Position numbers and translations under genes: made by a program. From Eubacterium sp. (lineage in GTDB: Bacteria > Bacillota > Clostridia > Lachnospirales > Lachnospiraceae): a stretch of DNA of 49,060 bases. Of the stretch, positions 31,385 to 42,165 are shown piece after piece. Under the pieces are notes generated by a model. It was not told the origin of the DNA, did no database searches, and saw nothing but the letters and a program-made list of their open reading frames with translations. The stretch lies in contig JAGABX010000120.1 in assembly GCA_017614395.1 (NCBI GenBank), positions 1 through 49,060 on the forward strand, given 5' to 3'. Positions within the stretch are counted from its first letter, which is position 1, and each line of letters opens with the position of its first letter.

Positions 31385-33622
31385 CTATTCACGCTCATAG
31401 TGGAAATAACAATCACGCAACAAATCCGAACCATTCAGTTCACTGTCGATCCGGCGCATAGCCCCGTCGATCTCCGACTCATCCGATGCCTTGATAAAAA
31501 GAGCGATACGATGCTGGTCGTTGATGAAAGGCAATCTGTCCGGCGCAGGCCCTATTCGTTGCAGTTTTTTTGAATCCGTTTTATCAACGATCTCTGCGAT
31601 TCGGTCAGCCAGCTTCCGTGCGCGTTTCTCATCTACAGATGACACACGGAGCATCAACATCCGGGAAAACGGCGGATAACCGCCCAACTCCCTGAAACAC
31701 AATTCCTGCTCGTAAAACCGGTTGTCATCGTCCGTTGCCACAGCCTGAATACAATACGCCTCCGGCTGATAAGTCTGGATCACGAACTCACCGGGCAAAT
31801 CACCCCGGCCCGCGCGTCCTCCCGCCTGGCGAAGCAGCTGAAACGTCCGTTCATAACTGTGAAAATCTGCCTGATGCAGGCTCAAATCCGCTGCGATTGC
31901 GCCCACCAATGTCACGTGCGGCAAATCGTGTCCCTTTACGATCATCTGAGTTCCCACGAGAATGTCCGCCTCGCCCTCGCGAAACGGTGCCAGCACGCGT
32001 TCGTGGCCGCCCTTGTTTTTAGTCGTGTCCGCATCCATCCGGAGTATTCTCGCTTCGGGAAATTCCTTCTGAACTAACTCGCATACTTTTTCCGTCCCCA
32101 ACCCAAACGCTGCAATGTACGGGGAGCCGCATTCGGGACATTTGGCCGGCATTGCCTGCTCGCTGCCACAATAATGGCAAACGAGACGTGAGCCCCTCCC
32201 GCTCCGATGCTCCGTCATTGAGACATCACAATGGGAACATTTTACCACATAACCGCAACTTCTGCAAGAGACAAATCCTGCATATCCGCGTCTGTTTATA
32301 AAAAGCATGGACTGTTCACCGCGATTCAGCCGTTCTGCAAGCTTTTTATGCAACAGACGGCTGAGGATCGAGTGGTTTTTTGCCTTTAATTCCTCACGCA
32401 AATCGATGACGTGAACCTGCGGCAATGACGCACCCGTCGCCCGTTCCTTCAGGCAAAGCATCGTATAGCGCCCTTCTGTTGCCTCGCGGTAACTGTTCAC
32501 GGACGGCGTGGCGCTCCCGAGCACCACCGAGGCATTTGACCGTCTCGCTCGTTCCAACGCCACCTCCACGGCATGATAGGTGGGACTTTTCTCGCTCTGA
32601 TAGCTGTTTTCATGCTCCTCGTCCACCACGATCATTCCCAGCCGGTCAAACGGAACAAACAGTGCCGAACGTGGTCCGACCACGATGTCAATCTCATGTT
32701 TTTCGGCGCGCACAAACTGGTCATACCGCTCACCCGCAGACATCCTGCTGTGGAGCACGCTCACCCGGTCACCGAACACGGTCGCAAACCTCTCGACCAT
32801 CTGATGTGTAAGGGCAATCTCCGGAATCAGGACAATTGCCTGCCGCCCTTCACTCAATATGTTTTTCAGGATTTCGATATAAACCTCGGTTTTACCCGAA
32901 CCTGTAACGCCGTACAGCAAATATGTTTTCCTGATGCCTGCTCTGTAATCCTCTAGAACAGTATCAACCGCCGTCTGTTGCTCGTCATTCAGATTAACAG
33001 TGGCAGTTTTGTCCTGCTTCGCTGATGCCAGTTCATCCGGTCGGCGTTCCTTCCTGACATCCGTAACGGTGATCACTCCGGCAGATTTCAGACTTTCAAT
33101 AACCGAATTTGTGGTTTTGTATTCATTTCTTGCCCGCGCAGCGCTGAGCTCGCCTTCAGCAATCAGCGCCCTTATCAGGCGTTCTTTTGCGACATGGTGT
33201 TTTTTCCCCTCCTCATCGGCAACTATTCCGGCCTCCTCAGGCGTGATAATTAAATTAAGCCAGTGTTCCTCCACTGACTTAACCTTTGTCCGAACCGGCA
33301 GCACAGTTCGAATCGCTTCGTTCATTGTCCCGCCGTAATGTGTACGAATCCACGCCGCCAATGACAACAGCTGTCCCTCTATGGGAACCTCGCCGTGATG
33401 AACACCGATGATCTCCTTCAGCTTCGCCGGATCCCATACGCTCGTATCCTTAATTCGTATCACATACCCACGCAGTTCACGGTTTCCCCGTCCGAACGGA
33501 ATCACCACCGGAGTGCCTTCGCGCACCTCGTCCGCCATGCTCTCCGGTATTATATATTCAAACGGCCGATCCAGCGAATCGACAGAGATATCAACAATTA
33601 CCTCTGCTATCTCCCCGTTCAT
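31385..33622 (-). CDS. priA: Primosomal replication-restart helicase PriA
   Basis: 745 residues. DNA-binding N-terminus, Walker A GVTGSGKT at 238-245, DEEH box, PRSALFVPF, and a zinc-binding insertion with CRSCGYVVKCSHCD and CHYCGS...CPECGS. The helicase C-terminal part contains AGRAGRGD. It reloads DnaB at stalled forks. The ATG overlaps the murF stop by 4 nt. Standard length. Confidence 0.95.
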   Translation of the reverse strand: MNGEIAEVIVDISVDSLDRPFEYIIPESMADEVREGTPVVIPFGRGNRELRGYVIRIKDTSVWDPAKLKEIIGVHHGEVPIEGQLLSLAAWIRTHYGGTMNEAIRTVLPVRTKVKSVEEHWLNLIITPEEAGIVADEEGKKHHVAKERLIRALIAEGELSAARARNEYKTTNSVIESLKSAGVITVTDVRKERRPDELASAKQDKTATVNLNDEQQTAVDTVLEDYRAGIRKTYLLYGVTGSGKTEVYIEILKNILSEGRQAIVLIPEIALTHQMVERFATVFGDRVSVLHSRMSAGERYDQFVRAEKHEIDIVVGPRSALFVPFDRLGMIVVDEEHENSYQSEKSPTYHAVEVALERARRSNASVVLGSATPSVNSYREATEGRYTMLCLKERATGASLPQVHVIDLREELKAKNHSILSRLLHKKLAERLNRGEQSMLFINRRGYAGFVSCRSCGYVVKCSHCDVSMTEHRSGRGSRLVCHYCGSEQAMPAKCPECGSPYIAAFGLGTEKVCELVQKEFPEARILRMDADTTKNKGGHERVLAPFREGEADILVGTQMIVKGHDLPHVTLVGAIAADLSLHQADFHSYERTFQLLRQAGGRAGRGDLPGEFVIQTYQPEAYCIQAVATDDDNRFYEQELCFRELGGYPPFSRMLMLRVSSVDEKRARKLADRIAEIVDKTDSKKLQRIGPAPDRLPFINDQHRIALFIKASDESEIDGAMRRIDSELNGSDLLRDCYFHYERE

Positions 33623-35058
33623 AAATCCTCCTCATCGGTGCGCATCAGCGCCCCTACGACCTCATCGAGATGCATCCCCCGCGAGCCCTTGAACAGGATC
33701 CAGTCACCCGGCCGCCATGCATCACGCACCGCATTCGCAAGTTCAAAATTATCCTTGCAGGACGTGGCCGGGATGTCCGTGTTCTCCGTTAGATACTTCA
33801 CAATTGCCTCGCTCTCGTTACCAACAGTGAACAATGCATCAAGCCGACGCCCCTTCTCCGCCTCGCTCTCGATATACTCACCGACGCTGCGATGAAGTTC
33901 CTCCGATCGTTCCCCTAACTCAAGCACGTCTCCGAGCACGGCAATCCTGCGTTTTACGTCCGGGTATGAAAACAGCGCGCGCAGATTACTCCTGATGGAG
34001 TCCGGGCTCGCGTTATAGGTATCATCAATCAGGTGGATGCCGTTTACCTCGCGGATCTCCCCACGCATGGACAGAGGCTTGTATGCGCCCACAGCTGCCG
34101 CAGCTGCCTCAATCGGCACGCCGTAGTTCAACCCAACCGCCAGCGCCGCCATGGCATTGGTCACGTTGTGCTCGCCGCGAACGGACAGGGAAACCTCAAT
34201 CTCGCCCTCCGGATAATGGAAGGTAAAAATCTCGCCATTCTCGCCCGCCCGGATGTTGTCGGCATAATAGGTCAGCGATCCCGCATCACCGGTAAACTCA
34301 CTTTTTATCCCATAGAAAAAGGTTCCGCAGTGCCCCTCGCAGCATTCATATGGGATATTTTTGCGTATCATGTCATACAAATCGCCGTTTCCGCATGCAA
34401 ACAGTTTGCCGTTGTCGCTAAACTCGCGGATAATATGACCCTTCTCCGCGCAGATGTTTTCACGGCTCCCCAGATTACCGATGTGGGACACACCGATATT
34501 GGTCATGACCGCAGCCTCCGGGGCTGCGATGTCAACTAACCTGTTCATCTCGCCGGGAATGCTGATCCCCATTTCAAACACGGCCATCTCAACTGAGGAA
34601 TCCAGATGAAACATCATGAGTGGCAATCCCACCTGGGAATTCATGTTTTTATAGGTGATCAGTGTATTGTACTTTTTCTCGAGGACAGCACCAATCATCT
34701 CCTTGGTAGAGGTTTTGCCGACGCTGCCGGTAACACCGACGACCGGTATATCAAACCTTCTCCGATACCATGCCGCCAGATCCTGTAATGCCTGTACCGT
34801 ATCCTCGACATAGATCCCTGCTCCGGTTTCGCCCATGTAATCCCGTTCGGACGCAATCACGCATGCTGCTCCCTGCTTCAAAACCTCCGGGATGAATTCA
34901 TGCGCATTTACGCGCGCGCCGATGATCGGTACGAACAGATTGCCCGGGCCCACCTCTCGCGAGTCCGTGTAAACGCCCGTAACCATGCCTGCCGGGTCGC
35001 CCCATGCCAATTCTCCTTTTACGGCCTTACATACCTCGCCTATGGTAATTGGTTCCAT
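33619..35058 (-). CDS. murF: UDP-MurNAc-tripeptide:D-alanyl-D-alanine ligase
   Basis: 479 residues. Mur ligase P-loop VGVTGSVGKTSTKE (about 105-118), FEMGISIPGEMNRL, central HNVTNAMAALAVG and DDTYNASPDS. It adds D-Ala-D-Ala to the UDP-MurNAc-tripeptide, the last cytoplasmic precursor step before MraY. Linking murF to dapA and dapB here makes sense, because both routes feed the stem peptide. Its leader shares a 48-bp sequence with the XRE gene. Confidence 0.95.
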   Translation of the reverse strand: MEPITIGEVCKAVKGELAWGDPAGMVTGVYTDSREVGPGNLFVPIIGARVNAHEFIPEVLKQGAACVIASERDYMGETGAGIYVEDTVQALQDLAAWYRRRFDIPVVGVTGSVGKTSTKEMIGAVLEKKYNTLITYKNMNSQVGLPLMMFHLDSSVEMAVFEMGISIPGEMNRLVDIAAPEAAVMTNIGVSHIGNLGSRENICAEKGHIIREFSDNGKLFACGNGDLYDMIRKNIPYECCEGHCGTFFYGIKSEFTGDAGSLTYYADNIRAGENGEIFTFHYPEGEIEVSLSVRGEHNVTNAMAALAVGLNYGVPIEAAAAAVGAYKPLSMRGEIREVNGIHLIDDTYNASPDSIRSNLRALFSYPDVKRRIAVLGDVLELGERSEELHRSVGEYIESEAEKGRRLDALFTVGNESEAIVKYLTENTDIPATSCKDNFELANAVRDAWRPGDWILFKGSRGMHLDEVVGALMRTDEEDL

Positions 35059-35064
35059 ATAAAT

Positions 35065-35112
35065 CCTCCTCTAATCCTGATAGATTATCTGACCGAAACC
35101 GTCCGGTTGCCG
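35065..35112 (-). repeat. 48-bp shared leader, copy 1 (before murF)
   Basis: About 43 of 48 bases match 49003-49050. On the minus strand it starts CGGCAACCGGACGGTTTCGG and ends in the GAGGAGG ribosome binding site. It includes the mini-hairpin AACCG-GA-CGGTT. Confidence 0.75.
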
Positions 35113-35175
35113 CTCCTAAAAATAACAAACAGGACCCATCCCTACCCGGTTTGAGTCCCATTTGGGCTGTCTGTC

Positions 35176-35934
35176 TTATCCACCGATCACGTCGCTCATG
35201 TCGTAACGTCCCGGTTTGCGACCTTTCATAAATTTTGCGGCCGCCAGAGCGCCTTTACCGAAAACCGCCTTGGAATACGCGCGATGAGAAAAAGTTATCA
35301 CCTCGTCGCTTCCGGCAAATATCACATCATGGTCGCCGACAATCGTTCCGCCGCGAACGGCTGAAATCCCGATTTCGTGTGCATCTCTCGCCTCGCTGCG
35401 TTCCGAACGGTCATATACGTAATGGTACGAATTACCCGCTGCGTCATTCACTGCATCCGCCAGGGCAAGCGCAGTGCCCGACGGCGCGTCAACCTTTTTG
35501 TTATGGTGTTTTTCAACAATCTCGATATCAAAACCCTCGTTTCCGAAAACCTTCGTTGCGTCCTTCAGGAGTTTCATGAGCACATTGATTCCGAGTGACA
35601 TATTAGCCGACCTGAGAATGGGCACTCGTTTTGTACTTTCCTCAATATCGTTTAACTGTTCGTCACTGTAGCCTGTCGTACATAATACCGCCGGAATCTG
35701 TCTCTGCTCGCAATAGTTTAATATGTCCGCCAGCGCATCAGGTCGAGAAAAATCTATCACTACATCCGCCTCAATCTCGCAATCGTCAATCGAAGCAAAG
35801 ATCGGATATTTTACTTCCCGATTCGGAACCACATCCACTCCGGCAACTACCTCAACCCCGGAATCATCGCGGGCCAAATCCGTTATTATTCGTCCCATAG
35901 CGCCGCAGCATCCGCACAAGATTATTCTAGTCAT
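35176..35934 (-). CDS. dapB: 4-hydroxy-tetrahydrodipicolinate reductase
   Basis: 252 residues. N-terminal nucleotide motif GCCGAMGR, catalytic EKHHNKKVDAPSGTA, and RGGTIVGDH. It reduces the DapA product with NAD(P)H in lysine and meso-diaminopimelate synthesis. It directly follows dapA. Confidence 0.96.
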   Translation of the reverse strand: MTRIILCGCCGAMGRIITDLARDDSGVEVVAGVDVVPNREVKYPIFASIDDCEIEADVVIDFSRPDALADILNYCEQRQIPAVLCTTGYSDEQLNDIEESTKRVPILRSANMSLGINVLMKLLKDATKVFGNEGFDIEIVEKHHNKKVDAPSGTALALADAVNDAAGNSYHYVYDRSERSEARDAHEIGISAVRGGTIVGDHDVIFAGSDEVITFSHRAYSKAVFGKGALAAAKFMKGRKPGRYDMSDVIGG

Positions 35935-35948
35935 ATATACATCCCCCT

Positions 35949-36839
35949 TTACGCCAGTTTAATTCCTGCATCCGTCATCGCTTTTTTTAACATGGCCGCA
36001 TGCGCGTCCTCCATCTCGGTCAACGGCAGACGCAACGGTCCGACATCAAGTCCCATGAGATTCATTGCTTTTTTCACGGGAATCGGATTGACCTCGACAA
36101 ACCGAGCCTTGATCAGTTCATAATATTTCAGCTGCATTTTTCCTGCTTTTTCATAATCACCTGAAAAACATGCAGCAACCATATCATGCGTCTCCCTCGG
36201 CATGATATTAGACAGCACGGAGATCACTCCTTTTCCGCCCACGCTCATTAACGGCACGACAATGTCATCATTTCCGGAATAAACATCTATTCCGCCATCA
36301 GACATGCTCAAAACCTTAACCGTTTCCGAAAGATCACCCGTAGCATCCTTGACTCCGACTATGTTGGGGAATTCCTTCCACATATCAATCACTGTTTCAG
36401 CCTCAATCTTCACTCCGGTTCTCCCCGGAATATTGTAGAGGATGATCGGCAGATCCGTATCCTTTGCAACCGAACCGAAATGTGCCTTCAATCCGCCCTG
36501 AGTTGACTTATTGTAATACGGAGTTACCAATAGCAGCGCATCCGCGCCTGCCTCGGCCGCCTCACGTGATAACTGCATAGCCGTAGCGGTTGAATTGGAC
36601 CCGGTCCCTGCGATCACAGGGATGCGGCCCTTAACTTTTTCACATGTAAACCGCACACAGTCCATGTGTTCTTTTTCAGACAAAGTAGACGCCTCTCCGG
36701 TCGTTCCGCAACTGATGATGGCATCTGTCCCACCCTCAATCTGCATCTCGAGGATTTCCTCTAATTTTTCATAATTCACACTGCCGTCTTCATGCATCGG
36801 TGTTACCAGCGCAACTCCTGCTCCCTCAAATATTGCCAT
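35949..36839 (-). CDS. dapA: 4-hydroxy-tetrahydrodipicolinate synthase
   Basis: 296 residues from the ATG at 36839 (MAIFEGAGVALVTPM), which has GGAGG 6 nt before it; the longer reading from 36872 lacks one. GTTGEASTLS substrate loop, YNIPGRTGV with the catalytic tyrosine, and VGVKDATGD with the Schiff-base lysine. It condenses pyruvate with aspartate semialdehyde. Together with dapB and murF it forms a small cell-wall-precursor block. Confidence 0.96.
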   Translation of the reverse strand: MAIFEGAGVALVTPMHEDGSVNYEKLEEILEMQIEGGTDAIISCGTTGEASTLSEKEHMDCVRFTCEKVKGRIPVIAGTGSNSTATAMQLSREAAEAGADALLLVTPYYNKSTQGGLKAHFGSVAKDTDLPIILYNIPGRTGVKIEAETVIDMWKEFPNIVGVKDATGDLSETVKVLSMSDGGIDVYSGNDDIVVPLMSVGGKGVISVLSNIMPRETHDMVAACFSGDYEKAGKMQLKYYELIKARFVEVNPIPVKKAMNLMGLDVGPLRLPLTEMEDAHAAMLKKAMTDAGIKLA

Positions 36840-36921
36840 AATCTCCCTCCATTTCATAAATGCAGAATACAACTATCTGCTTCAACTACTAATGACAACT
36901 ATAAACCTAAACTCTGACAAT

Positions 36922-37413
36922 TCAGACCGTCTCATCCTTTTTCAGTTCTATCTCGCTGATAACATTGAAATACGGAACCAATTCCTCCGGCAGGGTGTTT
37001 CCGGTCACATAGAGTTTCCGGTAATCTCCGTCCATAGTCAGCAGTTCCCTGACATGCTCGATATCAAGTATGCCTAAATCCAGCACGCCTAAAAGCTCAT
37101 CCAATACTATTATATTGCTCTCGCCGGTCTCAATGACCTTGCGGGCATAGTGTACCCCGTTCAGGATGTTTTGCTTTTCTTCTTCTTTTTCCTCTAATGA
37201 CAGGTCAAGGTAAAAAGACTCCGATTTATCAAATCTGAAAAACTGAACCTCGGGCTCGAGACGTTCGAAAATTTTGAATTCCTCTCCGCCCTTTCCTTTC
37301 AGAAACTGAATGATCGTTACTCTCTCTCCGTCCTCCACGTCACGCAGAGCCTGTCCCAGCGCGGCTGATGTTTTTCCTTTGCCTCTGCCGTAAAAAGCAT
37401 GAACTATCTTCAT
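36922..37413 (-). CDS. cobO: Cob(I)yrinic acid a,c-diamide adenosyltransferase (CobA/CobO/BtuR family)
   Basis: 163 residues from the ATG at 37413 (MKIVHAFYGRGKGKTSAALG), whose P-loop GRGKGKT is the family hallmark; an upstream in-frame ATG has no clear site. IIVLDELLGVLD and the late YVTGNTLPEEL are also typical. It attaches the 5'-deoxyadenosyl group to the corrin cobalt. No other cobalamin genes lie nearby, so it probably works in salvage or supplies B12 enzymes elsewhere. Confidence 0.88.
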   Translation of the reverse strand: MKIVHAFYGRGKGKTSAALGQALRDVEDGERVTIIQFLKGKGGEEFKIFERLEPEVQFFRFDKSESFYLDLSLEEKEEEKQNILNGVHYARKVIETGESNIIVLDELLGVLDLGILDIEHVRELLTMDGDYRKLYVTGNTLPEELVPYFNVISEIELKKDETV

Positions 37414-37499
37414 ATCTCTAATTCTCCTCTTTCCCGACTCGTTCGGGAACAACGATATTCAGGACTGTTCCAGCCCTAAAAAGGTATTATATCATATTA

Positions 37500-38297
37500 T
37501 CAGATTTTTTTCAAGACCTGTAATACTCCATCCTCTTCCATAGGCGGGCAAACCTCATCCGCCATGGTTCTGACCTCCTCACGCGCATTCCCTACAGCAT
37601 ATGATTTTCCCGCATGAGCAAACATCTCTATATCATTCTCGTTATCACCGAATACTATCGTTTCGGAGGGCTTTACTCCAAGGTGTTTCTGTAAAAAAGC
37701 AAGCGCCGTTCCTTTTCCGGATTCAAATGAGACCATGTCCAGCCACTGAATTCCGGCAAGAACCGCCTTTACCCTCGTCTCCCATTTAGGGCGAAACCAT
37801 TCCTCAGTCAGAGCTTCGGCAGCATTGCGATGATAGAGGGAAACCTTCAGCACATCATCATCAACGCCTTTTTCAAGATCTCCGACAGCCTCCATATCAA
37901 AGCCGTAATCATTGACCATCCACCGGTACAGTTCACTGTCGCGGCTCCTGCAATACGATTGTTTAACACCCGCAACCATGATGTCTAGCTGCGGTATCTG
38001 CTTTGCGTCGTGTATGATCTCACGCACGGTTTCCGGGGGCAGGGTAACACTGTGCAATGTTTCCCGGCGTCCGTTACTGACGAACCCGCCTCCCTCGCAG
38101 ATAAAATAGATATCATCCGCAACCGGGCGAAACACCCTGTACATACTGGCATACTGACGCCCCGAACATGCAACAAAGGTGATGCCCCTGTCCTTCATCA
38201 AACGAATCACTTCAAAGTATTCAGGGTTTATTATTCCCTCCCCACTGCCATCGGGAACGAGGGTGCCGTCTATGTCGCTGACCACCAGTTTAATCAT
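37500..38297 (-). CDS. Cof-type HAD-IIB family phosphatase
   Basis: 265 residues. DIDGTLVPDG (nucleophile and acid aspartates), SGRQYASM, an alpha/beta cap, the lysine near GKGTAL and GDNENDIEMF. These enzymes dephosphorylate sugar phosphates or similar metabolites; substrate cannot be told. It lies alone between the ilvC terminator and the cobalamin gene. Confidence 0.92.
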   Translation of the reverse strand: MIKLVVSDIDGTLVPDGSGEGIINPEYFEVIRLMKDRGITFVACSGRQYASMYRVFRPVADDIYFICEGGGFVSNGRRETLHSVTLPPETVREIIHDAKQIPQLDIMVAGVKQSYCRSRDSELYRWMVNDYGFDMEAVGDLEKGVDDDVLKVSLYHRNAAEALTEEWFRPKWETRVKAVLAGIQWLDMVSFESGKGTALAFLQKHLGVKPSETIVFGDNENDIEMFAHAGKSYAVGNAREEVRTMADEVCPPMEEDGVLQVLKKI

Positions 38298-38311
38298 ATT
38301 GCGCCTTCTTT

Positions 38312-38342
38312 AAAAAAAGCGCGCAGGCTGATGTCTGCGCGC
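38312..38342 (-). terminator. Terminator after ilvC
   Basis: GCGCGCAG (38335-38342) and CTGCGCGC (38319-38326) form a perfect 8-bp stem with an 8-nt loop, followed by seven U (38312-38318) on the minus strand. Confidence 0.92.
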
Positions 38343-38360
38343 CCATTTGGATTTTTTTCA

Positions 38361-39389
<1,029 letters not shown>

Positions 39390-39536
39390 TTACCTCCTAA
39401 ACCTTTACATATAGTTTGATATATAGCATCCGGAATTCCGGTTGCAATCATTATTGAACAAATATTAAATCGGTGTATATGTGTTCTCTCAGCACCCGAG
39501 CAGGTGAATCAGACTCGGATGCGACTATAAACCAAT

Positions 39537-40025
39537 CTACTCATTTCCTCTTGCAAGTCCCGTAATCCCAGTGCGAACGAGCTCCAACACCTCGATACCG
39601 TAGCCCTCCATCCGCTGGATCAGGACATCTACCTTGGCCTGGTTTCCTGTCATCTCAATGATCATGGAATCATCGGAGACATCATCTATCTTGCCACGAA
39701 ATATGTCTGCAATCGCATTGATGGTGGGCAGGTCATCCCGTGTCGCCCTGACCTTTACCAAAACAAGCTCACGGTACACCGAATGCTCTCCTGCGAGTTC
39801 CTTCACGGAGACAACGTCCTCGAGCTTGTTGACCTGTTTTTTGATTTGGTCGAGAATGATGTCATCACCGGTCACCGCCACCGTCATGCGGGAGTATTTC
39901 GGATCCTCCGTTTCTCCGACGGTCAGACTGTCAATATTGTAACCGCGTCTCGAAAAAAGACCCGCCACACGGCTCAACACACCGGAACGGTTGTTAACAA
40001 ATATTGACAATACCACCTTGCTCAT
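39537..40025 (-). CDS. ilvN: Acetolactate synthase small (regulatory) subunit
   Basis: 162 residues from the ATG at 40025 (MSKVVLSIFVNNRSGVLSRVAGLFSRRGYN), with AGAGGA upstream; the longer reading starts inside the operator region. It has an N-terminal ACT domain and the conserved NIDSLTVG. It binds valine and stimulates the catalytic subunit, which is not in this window. Confidence 0.94.
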   Translation of the reverse strand: MSKVVLSIFVNNRSGVLSRVAGLFSRRGYNIDSLTVGETEDPKYSRMTVAVTGDDIILDQIKKQVNKLEDVVSVKELAGEHSVYRELVLVKVRATRDDLPTINAIADIFRGKIDDVSDDSMIIEMTGNQAKVDVLIQRMEGYGIEVLELVRTGITGLARGNE

Positions 40026-40051
40026 CGTACGCTGTCCTCTCATATATGAAT

Positions 40052-40094
40052 TATAGGACGTTACGGCAAAATCCATTTACCATAACGTCCTATA
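40052..40094. promoter_or_regulatory. Inverted repeat at the ilvN transcription start
   Basis: Two 15-bp arms (TATAGGACGTTACGG at 40052-40066 and its near-complement at 40080-40094, 14 of 15 pairs) lie 28 bp apart. The right arm touches the -10. It looks like a repressor operator covering the start site. Confidence 0.6.
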
Positions 40095-40122
40095 TTATAC
40101 TTATCCTTTGCGAGATTGTCAA
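40094..40122 (-). promoter_or_regulatory. Consensus ilvN-ilvC promoter
   Basis: TTGACA at 40117-40122, 17-bp spacer, TATAAT at 40094-40099. The -35 overlaps the stop codon of the LCP gene. Confidence 0.85.
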
Positions 40123-41195
40123 GAATTAAAAATGAACTTCTTCAGCGCCGCCTTGTTGCTGGTGATATCCGGCACCAAAACCTGCTGTCCGCCGACGGTC
40201 TGATTGGTATATGTTCCATCAACCGGAAGCGAGAACTGGTTCAGTTGGGTTGTTCCCATCTGCACCACTGTGATCATGTAACTGTATATTTCGTCCTTGA
40301 CTATATCCGTTGTCACGTTCGGCAAAACATCCGCCGCAAGGTCGATCAGCTCGGTCGGAGACATTTTCTTTACCTTGTCCAGAATAGCCTGGATAGTCAG
40401 ACGCTGGCGTTCCACACGTCCGTAGTCATCGCCTTTTCCACTGGCTGTATATACTCCGGGATATTTTCCGTTCGCGTTCTTTTTACCGTGACGGATCCTG
40501 CAGTATCCCAGAGCCTGATATCCGTTGAATATCTGTTTGCCGACCTTGGTGTTCCGGTATTTCTTTCTCTTTATATAGTTGGTCGAATTGAGGTTATCCG
40601 ACTCGGACTGTGTCAGATTGACCTCGATTCCTCCGAGCAGATCTATCACATTGACAAACGCGTCAAAATTCACCTCTGCGTATCCGTCCATCCTGACTCC
40701 GAAATTCTGCGCGATCGTCTCGTATAACAGCTGGATACCGCCGAGTGAGTACGCTGCGTTCAGTTTTTGGTTGCCATGTCCGGGAATCGCCACATACATG
40801 TCACGCATCAGGGATGTCAGTTTCAGTTTCTGATGCTTTATGTCCATAGTTGCGATCATCATGGAATCCGATCGTCTCTCCGCATCCTCGGCATCCTGCT
40901 CATCCAGGTTTTTGTCAGCACCGACCAACAGGATGTTTACCACCTGCGTGTCGGAGGACAATTGGTATTTTGACAGATCAACCTGCTCCAGAGTCCCGCT
41001 CGTATCATAGTTGATCATTCCGAGCGCCTTGTCACCGCGATGAACGAGATTGGCAGCCATCACGCCTACCACCGCGGACAAAAGAACTCCGAAAACCAAA
41101 AAAACTTTGCCGATCACACGGCCCGTACTCTTTTTCTTTTTCTTCTGTACCGATTTATTTGTTTGTTTATTTGTTTTTGCCTGCTCCTTTGCCAT
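40119..41195 (-). CDS. LytR-CpsA-Psr (LCP) family cell-wall polymer ligase
   Basis: 358 residues from the ATG at 41195, with GGAGG 5 nt before it. Lys-rich cytoplasmic head, one membrane helix (about 28-50), then the extracellular LCP domain: VNILLVGADKN, RSDSMMIATMD, the arginine-rich LTSLMRDMYVAIPGHG, NAAYSLGG and CRIRHGK. LCP enzymes move teichoic acid or polysaccharide chains from lipid carriers to peptidoglycan. The two adjacent glycosyltransferases suggest its substrate is a rhamnose-type wall polysaccharide. Confidence 0.93.
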   Translation of the reverse strand: MAKEQAKTNKQTNKSVQKKKKKSTGRVIGKVFLVFGVLLSAVVGVMAANLVHRGDKALGMINYDTSGTLEQVDLSKYQLSSDTQVVNILLVGADKNLDEQDAEDAERRSDSMMIATMDIKHQKLKLTSLMRDMYVAIPGHGNQKLNAAYSLGGIQLLYETIAQNFGVRMDGYAEVNFDAFVNVIDLLGGIEVNLTQSESDNLNSTNYIKRKKYRNTKVGKQIFNGYQALGYCRIRHGKKNANGKYPGVYTASGKGDDYGRVERQRLTIQAILDKVKKMSPTELIDLAADVLPNVTTDIVKDEIYSYMITVVQMGTTQLNQFSLPVDGTYTNQTVGGQQVLVPDITSNKAALKKFIFNS

Positions 41196-41208
41196 GCAAT
41201 CCTCCATC

Positions 41209-42120
41209 CTACATTAACAATAACAATCCGATATTTCTCACAATACCGCTTTTTAAAAAGCCATAGCGCAATGCCGTGACGCGCCTCGTCATCCATGAGG
41301 AACGCTCCATTCCGGCAAAGGCTTCCGCTGTCTTACGTTCTCTGTCCGGCATCGTTTCCATGTACAGCAGGTAAAACACCCTTCCCTGTCTGTACGTCTC
41401 ACGTACCGCCCTGCGCTGGCGTGAAACAGATCCTAAACGATTTTTAACCTGAGCGGCAAATCCCGCGCCACCAACCTCATTGTCCCCGTGCTGGCGATAT
41501 CTCAGCGTCATTTCGTCGAGATAAATGATTTTTCCGAAAGCGGCTGCGATCAGCATCATCCACCAGTCATGATATCTGATATCAGACGGAATACGCTCTA
41601 TTTTCTCTATCAGTGCCCTGTTTACCATAGCGGTACAACCCATACATTTATTTTCCATCAAAATATGAGATAAGTCAACCTTTTTTGAATTAAGATGTGT
41701 TGTTTTCTGAAAACTGCGTTTTTTCCGCATTCTACCGTCGTAGATTTCAGCGTCTGTGAATACCAGAACAGGTTTGGTTCCCACAGTTTTTTCATTCTTC
41801 ATGACCGAATATGTTCTCTCGACCTTGTCAGGATTCCATATATCGTCCTGATCGCAGAACATGACAAAATCCGCCGTCGTATATTTGACGCCGTGTAAAA
41901 AGTTCTTCGTATATCCGAGATTTCTTTTATTTTTATAAACAGTTATGTTCTCATACCGTGCCGCATAGTCGGAAAGGATACTCAGCGTTTCATCCGTTGA
42001 TCCGTCATCGAACACAAGTATCCTCAAATCGGTATATGTCTGAGCCAGCAACGAATCCAACTGCTCAGGTAGGTATTTCTCACCGTTGTAGGTTGCCAAT
42101 ACAATATCAATCGTTTCCAT
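41209..42120 (-). CDS. GT2 family glycosyltransferase
   Basis: 303 residues. IDIVLATYNGEKYLPEQLDSLLAQTY start, DDGSTDETL, DQDDIWNPDK (metal-binding DxD region) and the later RYRQHGDN. This resembles alpha-1,3 rhamnosyltransferases of wall polysaccharide and O-antigen clusters. No membrane helix. It lies 13 bp from the LCP gene. Confidence 0.9.
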   Translation of the reverse strand: METIDIVLATYNGEKYLPEQLDSLLAQTYTDLRILVFDDGSTDETLSILSDYAARYENITVYKNKRNLGYTKNFLHGVKYTTADFVMFCDQDDIWNPDKVERTYSVMKNEKTVGTKPVLVFTDAEIYDGRMRKKRSFQKTTHLNSKKVDLSHILMENKCMGCTAMVNRALIEKIERIPSDIRYHDWWMMLIAAAFGKIIYLDEMTLRYRQHGDNEVGGAGFAAQVKNRLGSVSRQRRAVRETYRQGRVFYLLYMETMPDRERKTAEAFAGMERSSWMTRRVTALRYGFLKSGIVRNIGLLLLM

Positions 42121-42165
42121 TAGTTAATTATCCTCTGAAGCATATTATATTTTTCCGTCAGTCAA

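Noticed and set aside
40026-40118. T-box or leader-peptide attenuator before ilvN
   Set aside because: No GGGTGG-type T-box sequence, no specifier loop, no run of Leu/Ile/Val codons; the hairpin arms overlap the transcription start.
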